64,000 nucleotides of DNA from Streptomyces glomeratus (GTDB lineage: Bacteria; Actinomycetota; Actinomycetes; Streptomycetales; Streptomycetaceae), in assembly GCF_021462825.1 (NCBI RefSeq), contig NZ_JAKEEB010000014.1:62001-126000 (forward strand). The letters are read 5' to 3'. Both the position numbers and the translations under genes were made by a program. Positions 1-8,149 of this stretch are shown in pieces (within the stretch, counting starts at the first letter, position 1; every line of letters begins with the position of its first letter). Under the pieces are notes generated by a model. That model was not told the DNA's origin. It ran no database searches and saw only the letters and a list, made by a program, of their open reading frames with translations.

Positions 1-207
1 CGGCTGGAGGATCGCGCCGCTCATCGCCGGGTGCCCGCGCGGCTCGTTCATCAGCAACCGCTTGATGTCGTCGCGGTGTTCACGGAACCACAGACGCCGT
101 TCGTTCATGGTGGCGCCGGGGATCGTGCCGATGCCGCCGGTGACCACCCGGGTCGGCATCCCCTCGGTGTGGGAGTCGACGGCGTGCAGGACGAGCTTGC
201 TGCGCAT
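1..207 (-). CDS. Proline racemase family protein, probable 4-hydroxyproline 2-epimerase (N-terminal part, runs off the left edge)
   Basis: Only the first 69 codons are in the window. The reading starts at ATG 207 and carries the family's N-terminal pattern HAVDSHTEGMPTRVV followed by GGIGTIPGATMNERR. Proline racemase/hydroxyproline epimerase enzymes convert trans-4-hydroxy-L-proline to cis-4-hydroxy-D-proline; the catalytic cysteines lie beyond the edge, so epimerase versus racemase cannot be read directly. The context decides: it follows the DHDPS-like deaminase gene by 29 nt on the same strand, and a D-hydroxyproline dehydrogenase set lies upstream. Family assignment is firm; substrate is inferred. 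Confidence 0.85.
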   Translation of the reverse strand, partial: MRSKLVLHAVDSHTEGMPTRVVTGGIGTIPGATMNERRLWFREHRDDIKRLLMNEPRGHPAMSGAILQP

Positions 208-236
208 GACCGTTCCCCTTCGCTCGGTACGCCGGT

Positions 237-1133
237 TCAGGCCAGTCCGGCGGCCACGGCCTTCTCCGTGGCGGCGCGGACGGCGCTCTCCTGCTCGGGC
301 AGCAGCGGGACCCGCGGAGGGCGTACGGGACCACCGTGCCGTCCGAGGACGTCCATGGACAGCTTGATGGCCTGGACGAACTCCACCCGGGAGTCCCAGC
401 GCAGCAGCGGGTGCAGCTGCCGGTACAGCGGCAGCGCGGTCTCCAGGTCGCCCGCGATCGCCGCCCGGTACAACAGCACCGACGCCCGGGGAAGCGCGTT
501 CGGGTAGCCGGCCACCCAGCCCTTGGCGCCCGCGACCGCAAGCTCCAGCAGGACGTCGTCGGCGCCGATCAACAGGTCGAGGTCCGGGGCCAGTTCAGCG
601 AGGTGCCAGGCGCGCCGGGGGTCGCCCGAGAACTCCTTGACGGCCTGGACGTAACCCTCCCCGTGCAGCTTCGCGAGCAGCTCGGGGACCAGGTCGACCT
701 TGGTGTCGACGGGGTTGTTGTACGCCACGACCGGCACGCCCGCCTTCGCGACCTCCGCGTAGTGCGCGAGCACGGACCGGTCGTCGGCGCGGTAGGAGTT
801 CGGCGGCAGCAGCATCACCGACGCACAGCCGGCGTCGCGTGCCTGCTCGGCCCAGCGGCGGGCCTCCGCCGATCCGTAGGCCGAGACCCCGGGCATCACC
901 CGCGCCCCGCCGACCGCGGACACCGCCGTCTCCACGACCTTGGCGCGCTCCTCGGGGGTGAGGACCTGGTACTCGCCGAGCGAGCCGTTCGGTACGACGC
1001 CGTCGCAGCCGTTCTCCACGAGCCAGGCGCAGTGTTCGGCGAACCGGCCGTGGTCGACGGTGAGCCGGTCGGTGAGCGGCAGCGCGGTGGCCACGAGGAC
1101 GCCGTGCCAGGGACGGTTCTGCGGGTCGGTCAT
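237..1133 (-). CDS. DHDPS/NAL family lyase, probable delta-1-pyrroline-4-hydroxy-2-carboxylate deaminase
   Basis: A 298-residue class I aldolase of the dihydrodipicolinate synthase family. The Schiff-base lysine is visible as Lys166 (QAVKEFSG) and the conserved tyrosine as Tyr138 (VVAYNNP), 28 residues apart as in DapA. The start ATG 1133 (MTDPQNRPWHG) is preceded by a GGGGGGAA stretch; a longer in-frame reading to 1211 has no such site. In hydroxyproline degradation this family deaminates pyrroline-4-hydroxy-2-carboxylate to 2-oxoglutarate semialdehyde. Position between an epimerase gene and a three-part amino-acid dehydrogenase supports that role over lysine biosynthesis. Its promoter region (1134-1244) carries an element shared with the 4086 promoter. 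Confidence 0.85.
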   Translation of the reverse strand: MTDPQNRPWHGVLVATALPLTDRLTVDHGRFAEHCAWLVENGCDGVVPNGSLGEYQVLTPEERAKVVETAVSAVGGARVMPGVSAYGSAEARRWAEQARDAGCASVMLLPPNSYRADDRSVLAHYAEVAKAGVPVVAYNNPVDTKVDLVPELLAKLHGEGYVQAVKEFSGDPRRAWHLAELAPDLDLLIGADDVLLELAVAGAKGWVAGYPNALPRASVLLYRAAIAGDLETALPLYRQLHPLLRWDSRVEFVQAIKLSMDVLGRHGGPVRPPRVPLLPEQESAVRAATEKAVAAGLA

Positions 1134-1159
1134 GACGCGATTCCCCCCAGTCGGTGATG

Positions 1160-1176
1160 TGTGACATATTACTGAT
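1160..1176 (+). promoter_or_regulatory. 17-bp element in the promoter of the deaminase-epimerase unit
   Basis: The plus strand reads TGTGACATATTACTGAT. The same sequence with one change (G for the central T) occurs on the minus strand at 4086-4102, next to the start of the dehydrogenase operon. Both lie just upstream of minus-strand start codons in short intergenic stretches, so a shared operator is likely. GntR-type regulators commonly sit with hydroxyproline genes, but none is in the window. Confidence 0.55.
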
Positions 1177-1244
1177 TTCTCGGTACTCACCGGCGTCCGC
1201 CGGCATCCCACCGGACCTCGCCGGTCTCCGGGCCTCGCCGGGCC

Positions 1245-2648
1245 TCACACCTGCCCTTCCCCGGGCTCCCGGGCGAGCACGCCGAGCGGCACCGGCCGTG
1301 CGAAGGGCCTGCGTGTCACCGTCTCCGGGCATCCGGCGACCCCGGCCACCGCGGGCCCGCACATCCGGCCCTGGCACCAGCCCATCCCCGCCCGGGTGAG
1401 CAGCTTGACGGTACGTGGATCGCCGGCCCCCAGGTCACGGACAGCCTCCCGTACGGCTCCCGCCCGCACCTCCTCGCAGCGGCACACCACCGTCTCGTCG
1501 GTGACCTGCTCGGCCCAGTGGGCGCGGGGCGGGTAGGCGTGGTCCAGCGCGTCGGCGAACCTGCGCAGCGCGGCCCGGCTCGCGGCGGCGCGCTTTCCGC
1601 CATGCTCATCGGGCCGGGCGCCGGTGAGCCGCGCGGCGATCGACCGTCCGGCGAGGTGCCCCTCGGCGAGCGCGAGCCCGGCGCCGCCGACACCGGTGGC
1701 CTCGCCCGCCGCCCACACGCCCGGGACGTCGGTGCGCTGCTCCTCGTCGACGTGCACGCGCCCGCCGTCGACCCGGCAGCCGAGGGTCTCGGCGAGTTCG
1801 GTGTGCGGAAGCATGCCGTGCCCGACGGCGAGGGAGTCGCAGGGGATCCGGCGGCCGGTACCGGCCCGCACGCGTCCGTCGGCGTCGAGTGAGGCCACCG
1901 TCACCCCCGTCAGCCGCCCTGTGCCATGGGCCTCGACCACGGTGTGGCGGACGAGGACCCGAACCCGGTGGCGCAGAAGCCGCACCCCGTACCCGGCCGC
2001 CTCGACGGCCTTCCCGGGCTCTGCGGCCAGGCCCCGGGCCTGCCGGGCGAGGAGTCTCGGATCGGCGGACTCCACCAGTGCGGCGACCGTCGTCCCCGCC
2101 GCGGCGAGCCCGGTCGCCACCGGCAGCAGCAGCGGCCCGGTGCCCGCCACGACCACCCGCTGCCCGGGCACCACGAGCCCGCCCTTGAGCATGGCCTGGG
2201 CGCCCCCCGCGGTGACGACTCCGGGCAGGGTCCAACCCGGGAAGGGCAGCACCCTCTCGTAGCCGCCCGTGGCCAGCAGCACGGCCGTGGCCCGCACGAC
2301 GGCCGGCTCATTCTGCTCCGGCCCGAGCAGCGCGTGCACGGCGAAGTCCCCCGGCGCATGCCCGGACCGCCGCTCCACACACCACACATGGTGGTCCGCC
2401 AGATGGACGATGCGCCCGGCCGCGATGTGCCGGTCGAGTCCCTCCCTCAGGCGCTTCCAGGTACGCCACTGGTGGTGCAGGGCCCCTGGGCGCCGTGCGC
2501 CGAGTCCGGCGGCGGGCTGCCGGTAGAACTGCCCGCCCGCCTCGGGCCCGGCGTCGACGAGCGTGACACGTACGCCGCGCGCCGCCGCCGCGAGGGCCGC
2601 GGCCAGCCCTGCCGGGCCCGCGCCGATCACCGCGAGGTCAGTCCGCAT
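1245..2648 (-). CDS. FAD/NAD(P)-binding oxidoreductase with C-terminal BFD-like 2Fe-2S domain (D-hydroxyproline dehydrogenase large subunit-like)
   Basis: 467 residues. The N-terminus has a Rossmann fingerprint (VIGAGPAGLAAA) for FAD, and a second nucleotide-binding stretch near residue 165 (VVVAGTGPLLLPVA). The C-terminus has a BFD-like iron-sulfur signature: VCRCEEV, then about 40 residues later GWCQGRMC. Proteins of this build form the alpha subunit of heteromeric D-hydroxyproline, sarcosine or opine oxidase-type dehydrogenases. The ATG at 2648 lies 11 nt inside the end of the upstream ferredoxin-like gene, indicating translational coupling. With its two partners it should oxidise cis-4-hydroxy-D-proline at the membrane or in the cytosol; the substrate is inferred from context. 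Confidence 0.85.
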   Translation of the reverse strand: MRTDLAVIGAGPAGLAAALAAAARGVRVTLVDAGPEAGGQFYRQPAAGLGARRPGALHHQWRTWKRLREGLDRHIAAGRIVHLADHHVWCVERRSGHAPGDFAVHALLGPEQNEPAVVRATAVLLATGGYERVLPFPGWTLPGVVTAGGAQAMLKGGLVVPGQRVVVAGTGPLLLPVATGLAAAGTTVAALVESADPRLLARQARGLAAEPGKAVEAAGYGVRLLRHRVRVLVRHTVVEAHGTGRLTGVTVASLDADGRVRAGTGRRIPCDSLAVGHGMLPHTELAETLGCRVDGGRVHVDEEQRTDVPGVWAAGEATGVGGAGLALAEGHLAGRSIAARLTGARPDEHGGKRAAASRAALRRFADALDHAYPPRAHWAEQVTDETVVCRCEEVRAGAVREAVRDLGAGDPRTVKLLTRAGMGWCQGRMCGPAVAGVAGCPETVTRRPFARPVPLGVLAREPGEGQV

Positions 2649-2937
2649 GGCCGGTCCCCTCCTGGGTTCGGATCACATCGCCGGGGCGTGCCGGCACCAG
2701 ACAAGCGCGCTGGTTCGGACGGTCGTTGACGGTCACCAGGCAGTCGAAGCAGACGCCGATCCCGCAGAGGATCCCGCGTGGACGGCCCTCGTGCCGGGTG
2801 GTGCGCCAGGAGGTGATGCCCGCCGCCCACAGCGCGGCGGCGACCGTCCAGCCGGGTAGTGCCTCGATCTCGCGGCCGTCGAAGGTGACCGTGAAGGCGG
2901 GACCCGGCCGGGACCGCGCCAGTCTCAGGGAATTCAC
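2638..2937 (-). CDS. (2Fe-2S)-binding protein, small subunit of the amino-acid dehydrogenase
   Basis: A 99-residue plant-type ferredoxin-like subunit. It shows the cysteine pattern CGIGVCFDCLVTV followed 12 residues later by RAC, typical of the gamma subunits of heteromeric sarcosine/D-hydroxyproline dehydrogenases. The start is GTG 2937, whose last bases overlap the TGA of the upstream FAD gene (GTGA overlap), and its own end overlaps the next gene by 11 nt. The three genes are thus tightly coupled. It probably transfers electrons between the flavin subunit and the chain acceptor. Confidence 0.85.
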   Translation of the reverse strand: MNSLRLARSRPGPAFTVTFDGREIEALPGWTVAAALWAAGITSWRTTRHEGRPRGILCGIGVCFDCLVTVNDRPNQRACLVPARPGDVIRTQEGTGHAD

Positions 2938-4085
2938 CGGGCCTCCCGCTCGAAACGCTCCGGCCGGAAGGGCGCGAGGTCGAGTTCCGGCACCCCGCCG
3001 CTCAGCAGCCGCGCGATCAGATGCCCGGTGCCGGGGGCGAGTCCGATCCCGGCGCCCTCGTGGCCGCAGGCGTGGAAGAGGCCCGGGACCCGTGGGTCCG
3101 CGCCGATCGCGGGGAGATGGTCGGGCAGATACGGCCGGAAGCCCAGGTAGGAGCGCATCGCCCGCACCCGCTCCAGGAAGGGGAAGAGCCGGGTCGCTCC
3201 CGCGGCGAGCGCCCGCACTGCCGGCAGGGAGAACGACCGGTCGAACCCGACTCGTTCGCGGCTCGCGCCGATCAGTACGGGCCCGGCGGCCGTGCCCTCG
3301 ACGACGGGCGAGGTGTGCAGGGCCGCGGAGTCGCTCGCCACGTCCGCGACATAGTCGGCCGCGTACACCTTGTGCCGGACCCGGCGCGGCAGCGGCTCGG
3401 TGACGAGGACGAATCCGCGGCGGGGGAGCACCGGCAGGCGCACGCCCGCCGTCGCGGCCAGCTCGCCGCCCCAGGTCCCCGCCGCGTTCACGACCGCCGG
3501 AGCGTGGATCACCCCCCGGTCCGTCCGCACCCCGAGAACGGTCCCCCGGGGGGTGCGCAGCACCTCGGTCACCGTCCGGCCGGAAAGGAGGCGGGCGCCT
3601 GAGGCCCGTACCAGATGCGCGGCGGCGAGGGCCGGCATCACCTGGCAGTCCTGCGGGTAGAGCACCCCGCCCGCGAGTCCCGGGGCAAGGTACGGCTCCA
3701 CGTCGTGGAGCCGGTCGGCGGCGACCTCCACCGTCGTCACCCCGGCAGCCCGCTGCCCGGCGGCGAAGTCCCCGAGGGCGGTGAGCCCTTCGGGGGCGGC
3801 GGCGACGACCACCCCGCCCTTGGCCTCGTACTCGACGGCCGGCCCGAGCTCCTTGGCCAGTTCGGCCCACAACCCCAGGGAGAACAGGGCGAGTTGCAGC
3901 TCGGGTCCGGGTTCCTTGTCGGAGACGAGCAGATTCCCCTCGCCCGCACCGGTCGTGCCGCCGGCCACGGGCCCGCGGTCCACGAGCGCGACGTCCAGCC
4001 CGGCCCGGGCGGCATACAGGGCGCAGGCCGCGCCCACCATGCCGGCGCCGACGACGACGACATCACAGGTCAGTCGCTCGCTCAC
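2934..4085 (-). CDS. FAD-dependent oxidoreductase, DAO family (D-hydroxyproline dehydrogenase catalytic subunit-like)
   Basis: 383 residues with an N-terminal FAD Rossmann motif (VVVVGAGMVGAACALYAARAG) and a C-terminal DAO-family region containing HACGHEGAGIGLAPGTG. This is the glycine oxidase/sarcosine oxidase beta-like subunit that binds the amino acid. The frame starts at GTG 4085; an ATG two bases upstream runs immediately into TGA and is not usable. It is the first gene of the operon with the ferredoxin-like and BFD-type subunits. The 17-bp element at 4086-4102 touches the start codon, so repressor binding there could block transcription start or a short leader. Substrate is inferred from the epimerase and deaminase nearby. 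Confidence 0.85.
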   Translation of the reverse strand: MSERLTCDVVVVGAGMVGAACALYAARAGLDVALVDRGPVAGGTTGAGEGNLLVSDKEPGPELQLALFSLGLWAELAKELGPAVEYEAKGGVVVAAAPEGLTALGDFAAGQRAAGVTTVEVAADRLHDVEPYLAPGLAGGVLYPQDCQVMPALAAAHLVRASGARLLSGRTVTEVLRTPRGTVLGVRTDRGVIHAPAVVNAAGTWGGELAATAGVRLPVLPRRGFVLVTEPLPRRVRHKVYAADYVADVASDSAALHTSPVVEGTAAGPVLIGASRERVGFDRSFSLPAVRALAAGATRLFPFLERVRAMRSYLGFRPYLPDHLPAIGADPRVPGLFHACGHEGAGIGLAPGTGHLIARLLSGGVPELDLAPFRPERFEREAR

Positions 4086-4102
4086 ATCAGTACTATGTCA
4101 CA
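4086..4102 (-). promoter_or_regulatory. 17-bp element at the start of the dehydrogenase operon
   Basis: The minus strand reads TGTGACATAGTACTGAT, matching the element at 1160-1176 in 16 of 17 positions. It abuts the GTG start at 4085. See the paired entry; I infer a common operator for the hydroxyproline genes. Confidence 0.55.
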
Positions 4103-5103
4103 TGGTCCCGTGTGCAAGGCAAGCCTGCTTCGGCGACCGGGCGGTCACCTTCGACAGCGTCTACGCAGGCCGGCGGCAGCAGGGCGCCGGACTGATCCGT
4201 GGCAGCAACCGGCGGCTGACCTTCGGCGGCGCGTCCTCAGTGACCCTGCCCGCGGGCGCCACGGCGTACAGCGACCCTCTGCCGGGCCGGCTGCCCGCCG
4301 CGACCGACCTGGTGGTCAGCCTCCACTCCCCGGACGCGGCGGGTCCGGCCACCGGGCACGGGATGGCGATGCAGACGTCGTACACGGCCGGGGGCGATCA
4401 CACCGCCGATCAGACCGCGGCCGGCTGGACGCAGAACACGGGTTCCTGCTTCTACCTCGACGCCGTCACCGTACGGACCGACGCCGCCACCGGCGCACTG
4501 GTCGCCCTGGGCGATTCCCTCACGGACGGCTGGGCGTCCACGTCCGACACCAACCGCCGCTGGCCCGACTATCCGGCCCGCCGGCTCCGGCAGGCCGGTA
4601 CGGCGGTCAAGGGGGGTGGCCGACGAGGGGACCCCCGGAAACAAGGTCCTCGCGGACGGCGCGGGCCGAAGCGCCCTGAACCGTTCGGGGCGCGACGTCC
4701 TCTCCCACCCGGGCGTCCGCACGGTCTTCCTCTTCGAGGGCGTCAACGACATCAAGGCCCACACAGGCGTCACGGCACCGGACCCGATCGCGGGCGACCG
4801 GCAGTTCCTCGCCCGCGCCCACTCCGCCGGGACGTGCGTGGTCGGGGCCACCGTCGCCCCCTTCAAGGGCTGGCCGGAGTGGGACCCGCCGCCGAGGCCG
4901 TACGCCGGGAGGTCAATGTGTTCGTCAGGGACAGCGGGGAGTTCGACGCGGTCACCGACTTCGACCGGATCCTGCGCAGTCCCCACGACCCCGAACGGAT
5001 CCTGCCGTTCTTCGACGGCGGCGACCATCTGCACCCCGATGACAAGGGGATGCAGGCGATGGCCGACGCGGTAGACCTCACCGGCCTGGACTGCCGCCCC
5101 TGA
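4103..5103 (+). pseudogene. SGNH/GDSL hydrolase family protein, truncated and twice frameshifted
   Basis: The reading resumes a secreted SGNH hydrolase in mid-protein: AVTFDSVYAG and RRLTFGGASSVTLPAGA belong to the N-terminal beta domain, so signal peptide and first strands are missing. Block I is GDSLTDGWAS near 4510, block III is EGVNDIKAH near 4738 and block V is GGDHLHPDDKG near 5023, so all catalytic blocks survive. However, the frame shifts at about 4610-4616 and shifts back at about 4885. The left end abuts the hydroxyproline promoter, suggesting a deletion joined the two regions. No full-length product is possible from this reading. Confidence 0.85.
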
Positions 5104-5127
5104 CCCGGGGCGCGCCTCAGGCCAGCG

Positions 5128-5161
5128 CCTCCCGTCCGCACCCGCGGGTACGGACGGGAGG
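5128..5161. terminator. Bidirectional hairpin between the SGNH pseudogene and the Nudix gene
   Basis: CCTCCCGTCCG pairs perfectly with CGGACGGGAGG (11 bp), and the enclosed ACCCGCGGGT can pair further. It lies between two converging genes, with no U-tract, as is usual for streptomycete terminators. Confidence 0.6.
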
Positions 5162-5193
5162 GGACCGCCATGAGGTCCCGCCGGGCGTGTCGC

Positions 5194-5730
5194 TCAGGAC
5201 AGACAGCCGACGTGGGCCAGTGCCTGCTTGAGGAGGACGCCCTGCCCGCCCGGCATGTCGTTCTGGACCACGGCCGAGGCCGCCTCCTGCGGACTGAACC
5301 ACTCCAGGTCGAGTGCGTCCTGGCGGGGGCGGCAGTCTCCGGCCACCGGGACGATGTAGGCGAGGGCCACCGCGTGCTGGCGGGGGTCGTGGAACGGGGT
5401 GATCCCCAGGGTCGGGAAGTATTCGGCCACGGTGAAGGGCTGGAGGGAGGACGGGACGCGGGGGAGCGCCACCGGTCCGAGGTCCTTCTCCAGGTGCCGC
5501 AGGAGCGCGTCCCGCACCCGTTCGTGGTGCAGCACCCGCCCGGAGACCAGGGTGCGGCTGACGGTCCCGTCGGGCCCGATCCGCAACAGCAGTCCGACGC
5601 TGGTGACTTCGCCGCTGTCGTCGACGCGCACGGGCACGGCTTCCACGTACAGGATCGGCATGCGGGCACGTGCCAGCTCGAGTTCGTCGGGAGTCAGCCA
5701 GCCGGGCGAGGTTTCGGTCGTGTCAGGCAT
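5194..5730 (-). CDS. NUDIX hydrolase family protein (DUF4916-like)
   Basis: 178 residues. The segment WLTPDELELARARMPILYVEAVPV followed by a conserved VTSVGLLLRIGPDG stretch matches actinobacterial DUF4916 proteins, which are classed as Nudix relatives but have no canonical Nudix box; none is visible here either. The C-terminal half (HAVALAYIVPVAGDC then LEWFSPQEA) resembles a Nudix beta-sheet. The substrate is unknown. It stands alone, converging on the SGNH pseudogene behind a strong hairpin. The N-terminal ATG at 5730 is the only good start. Confidence 0.75.
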   Translation of the reverse strand: MPDTTETSPGWLTPDELELARARMPILYVEAVPVRVDDSGEVTSVGLLLRIGPDGTVSRTLVSGRVLHHERVRDALLRHLEKDLGPVALPRVPSSLQPFTVAEYFPTLGITPFHDPRQHAVALAYIVPVAGDCRPRQDALDLEWFSPQEAASAVVQNDMPGGQGVLLKQALAHVGCLS

Positions 5731-6067
5731 TGCCTGATCGTACGTTCAACCGCTTGCGTCGTGCGCGTGTCACTCGCCTGCGTCCGCACCGTCGTGGCCC
5801 GTTCGCCCGGCGGCCTCCGCCCCGACCAAGGCACTGCGCATCACGAGGGCGTACGCGCTGGTCGACGGCATCCTGGCGGATCTCGCACGTGCCTCGGCCC
5901 ACGTCGGCGGCAGGGCACTCCTCACCCGCGCGAGACACCGCCACCTCCGCCGGCGTTGGGCCGACCGCAACGGCGGACGAGTGAATCCCGCCGTGTGGTG
6001 CGGGGCTGCCGATGCGACAGCGGGAAGGCCGTCCCTACCCGACAAGCGATGGGCAGGGAGTGTCCGC
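5731..6067. other. Intergenic stretch without an identified gene
   Basis: About 340 nt between the Nudix gene and the GYD gene. Open readings exist on both strands, as expected at this GC content, but none resembles a protein I recognise. A plus-strand stretch near 5846 (ALRITRAYALVDGILADLARA) looks protein-like and may be a remnant, but I cannot assign it. The promoter of the Nudix gene and that of the GYD gene must lie here. Confidence 0.4.
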
Positions 6068-6388
6068 ATGCCGAAGTTCCTCATCCAGGCCACGTACACG
6101 CCCGAGGGCACGAAGGGTCTGCTGACGGAAGGCGCGAGTGGCCGCCGCGCCGCCGTCGAACAGGTCGTCACCGGCCTCGGCGGGAGCCTCGAGGCCATGT
6201 ATTTCGCCTTCGGCGAGGACGACATCGTGCTCATCATCGACTTCCCCGACCCGGTCTCCATGGCCGCCGTCAGCCTCACCGTCAAGGCCAGCGGCGCCCT
6301 CCACACCCGGGCCACCCCTCTCCTCACCCTCGACGAGATCGACGAGGCCGCCCGTCGGCAGGTCGCCTTCCGCGCCCCTGGTTCGTGA
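6068..6388 (+). CDS. GYD domain-containing protein
   Basis: 106 residues starting MPKFLIQATYTPEGTKGLL, the standard opening of GYD-domain proteins, with the family core VVTGLGGSLEAMYFAFGEDDIVLIIDFPD. These are ferredoxin-like-fold proteins of unknown function, sometimes beside redox enzymes. The start at 6068 has GGCAGGGAG upstream; an earlier in-frame ATG at 5981 gives a non-conserved tail and is rejected. It stands as a single gene, converging with the AhpD-like gene downstream. Confidence 0.8.
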   Translation: MPKFLIQATYTPEGTKGLLTEGASGRRAAVEQVVTGLGGSLEAMYFAFGEDDIVLIIDFPDPVSMAAVSLTVKASGALHTRATPLLTLDEIDEAARRQVAFRAPGS

Positions 6389-6471
6389 GAACGGGAGCCC
6401 AGCGGTTCGCCGAGCGGGCGCACCACGTTCCGGGTGATGACTTTGGATGTTCCAGGGGATGACTTGGGATG

Positions 6472-6990
6472 TCAGTGATCTCCACCGGAGATGACCGTGC
6501 GGCGGTGGCCGTCGATCGGCCGGACCGGGTGCCTGCTCATGATCGAGAGCCGGTTGAACGCGTTGATGGTGATCGCCACCCAGACCACCGCGGAGATCTG
6601 GTCGTCCGTGAGCACCCGGCGGGCCGCCTCGTACGCGGTCTCCTGGGCGGTGGCGTCCCTCGGGTCGGTGGTGGCCTCCGCCAGGGCGAGCGCGGCGCGC
6701 TCCTCGTGGGTGAACAGCTCGGTGTCCCGCCAGGCCGCCAGCACCCCCAGCCGCTGCGCGGTCTCGCCCGCGCGTTGGGCGGCCCTGGTGTGTACGTCGA
6801 GGCAGTACGCGCACCCGTTGATCTGCGAGACCCGGAGGTTGATCAGCTCGACGAGGGCACGTTCGAGTCCTGCGTCGGCGGCGACGGCGTGCACCGCCTC
6901 CGATGTCCCGACCAGTGCGCGGTAGGCCGCGGGGCTCTGCTTGTCGATGAAGATCCGCGGATGGGCGGGGTGCGTCGTGGGGCTGGTCAA
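6472..6990 (-). CDS. Carboxymuconolactone decarboxylase/AhpD-like alkylhydroperoxidase family protein
   Basis: 172 residues of the AhpD/CMD fold. The redox motif CAYCLDVH (CxxC plus the conserved His) sits near residue 61-68, as in AhpD proton-relay and disulfide chemistry. The arrangement LVELINLRVSQINGCAYCLDVHTRAA and the downstream SAVVWVAITINAFNRLSIMS are typical of the MSMEG_0568-type alkylhydroperoxidase core. It is divergently transcribed from a pirin gene across an AT-rich promoter with a dyad, a pairing that suggests a common oxidative or electrophile response. The exact peroxide substrate cannot be told. Confidence 0.85.
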   Translation of the reverse strand: MTSPTTHPAHPRIFIDKQSPAAYRALVGTSEAVHAVAADAGLERALVELINLRVSQINGCAYCLDVHTRAAQRAGETAQRLGVLAAWRDTELFTHEERAALALAEATTDPRDATAQETAYEAARRVLTDDQISAVVWVAITINAFNRLSIMSRHPVRPIDGHRRTVISGGDH

Positions 6991-7056
6991 CTCGGGGCTC
7001 CTTCGGCGGCCGCTTCCGGCCCGTCGCTCGATCGCGTAAGTGACACCGCCATCGTT

Positions 7057-7075
7057 ACTATGATCGAGCGATAGT
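7057..7075. promoter_or_regulatory. Dyad in the divergent AhpD-like/pirin promoter
   Basis: ACTAT and ATAGT flank a nine-base core that itself contains ATCG-AG-CGAT. The surrounding 7050-7095 stretch is clearly AT-rich compared with its neighbours. It is well placed to be a shared operator for the two divergent genes; no regulator gene lies beside it. Confidence 0.4.
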
Positions 7076-7118
7076 TGTTTAATATGAAACCATTATGGAA
7101 CACCGGAAGGCGGTAACG

Positions 7119-8108
7119 GTGAGCAACGTCGAGACAGAGCCGGTCCAGGTGCGCTGCAAGGCGGTGGCCGACGGCGGGCAGCCGACGCGGGGGCCGCGGG
7201 TCGACGTGCTCACCCCGCGTGACGTGCCGCTCGGCGGCCCCCGGGCGATGACCGTGCGGCGCACACTGCCCCAGCGGGCCCGGACCCTGATCGGAGCCTG
7301 GTGCTTCGCCGATCACTACGGCCCCGACGATGTCGCCGCGACCGGCGGCATGGACGTCGCCCCGCACCCCCACACCGGACTTCAGACGGTGAGCTGGCTC
7401 TTCAGCGGGGAGATCGAGCACCGCGACAGCCTGGGCAGCCACGCCTTCGTCAGGCCCGGCGAGCTGAACCTCATGACGGGCGGGCACGGCATCAGCCACT
7501 CGGAGGTCTCCACCCCGCGGACCACGGTTCTGCACGGCGTCCAGCTCTGGGTCGCGCTGCCCTCGGAACACCGCCACGTGCCCCGGGACTTTCAGCACCA
7601 TGTGCCCGAGCCCCTGCGGATCGACGGCGCCGAGATCAGGGTCTTCCTCGGCTCCCTCGCGGGAGCCTCGTCCCCGGTACGGACCTTCACGCCCCTGCTC
7701 GGCGCCGAGATCGTCCTGGAGCCCCACGCGACGGTCACGCTCGCCGTCGACCCCGGCTTCGAACACGGCCTCCTCGTCGACCACGGGAACGTCCGGATCG
7801 CCGATGTGAGCCTGCGTCCCGCGGAGTTGGCCTATGTCCACCCCGGATCCGGCGCGCTGACCCTGACGAACGATGCGGAGGACCCCGCGCGGACCGTGCT
7901 GCTCGGCGGAACTCCCTTCGAGGAGGAGATCGTCATGTGGTGGAACTTCATCGGCCGCAGCCACGAGGACATCGTCAGGGCGCGGGCGGACTGGGAGAAC
8001 CGCTCCGACCGCTTCGGCGCCGTCGAGGGATATCCGGGAAACCGGCTTCCCGCGCCGGCTCTGCCGAACGCCGTCATCACGCCGCGCAAGAACCCAGCAC
8101 GTCACTGA
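7119..8108 (+). CDS. Pirin family protein
   Basis: 329 residues of the bicupin pirin family. The N-terminal cupin has the metal-binding pattern HPHTGLQTVSWLFSGEIEHRDS, followed by MTGGHGISHSE. Pirins bind Fe or other metals; some act as quercetinases, others as redox-sensing cofactors. I chose GTG 7119 because GGAAGG sits eight bases upstream; an ATG at 7095 in the same frame has no ribosome site. Divergent from the AhpD-like gene and followed by a small GNAT gene 41 nt downstream, possibly co-transcribed. Confidence 0.88.
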   Translation: MSNVETEPVQVRCKAVADGGQPTRGPRVDVLTPRDVPLGGPRAMTVRRTLPQRARTLIGAWCFADHYGPDDVAATGGMDVAPHPHTGLQTVSWLFSGEIEHRDSLGSHAFVRPGELNLMTGGHGISHSEVSTPRTTVLHGVQLWVALPSEHRHVPRDFQHHVPEPLRIDGAEIRVFLGSLAGASSPVRTFTPLLGAEIVLEPHATVTLAVDPGFEHGLLVDHGNVRIADVSLRPAELAYVHPGSGALTLTNDAEDPARTVLLGGTPFEEEIVMWWNFIGRSHEDIVRARADWENRSDRFGAVEGYPGNRLPAPALPNAVITPRKNPARH

Positions 8109-8149
8109 CCCACGCTCGAACGCACCGACACCCAGTCGAAAGGCATCCC

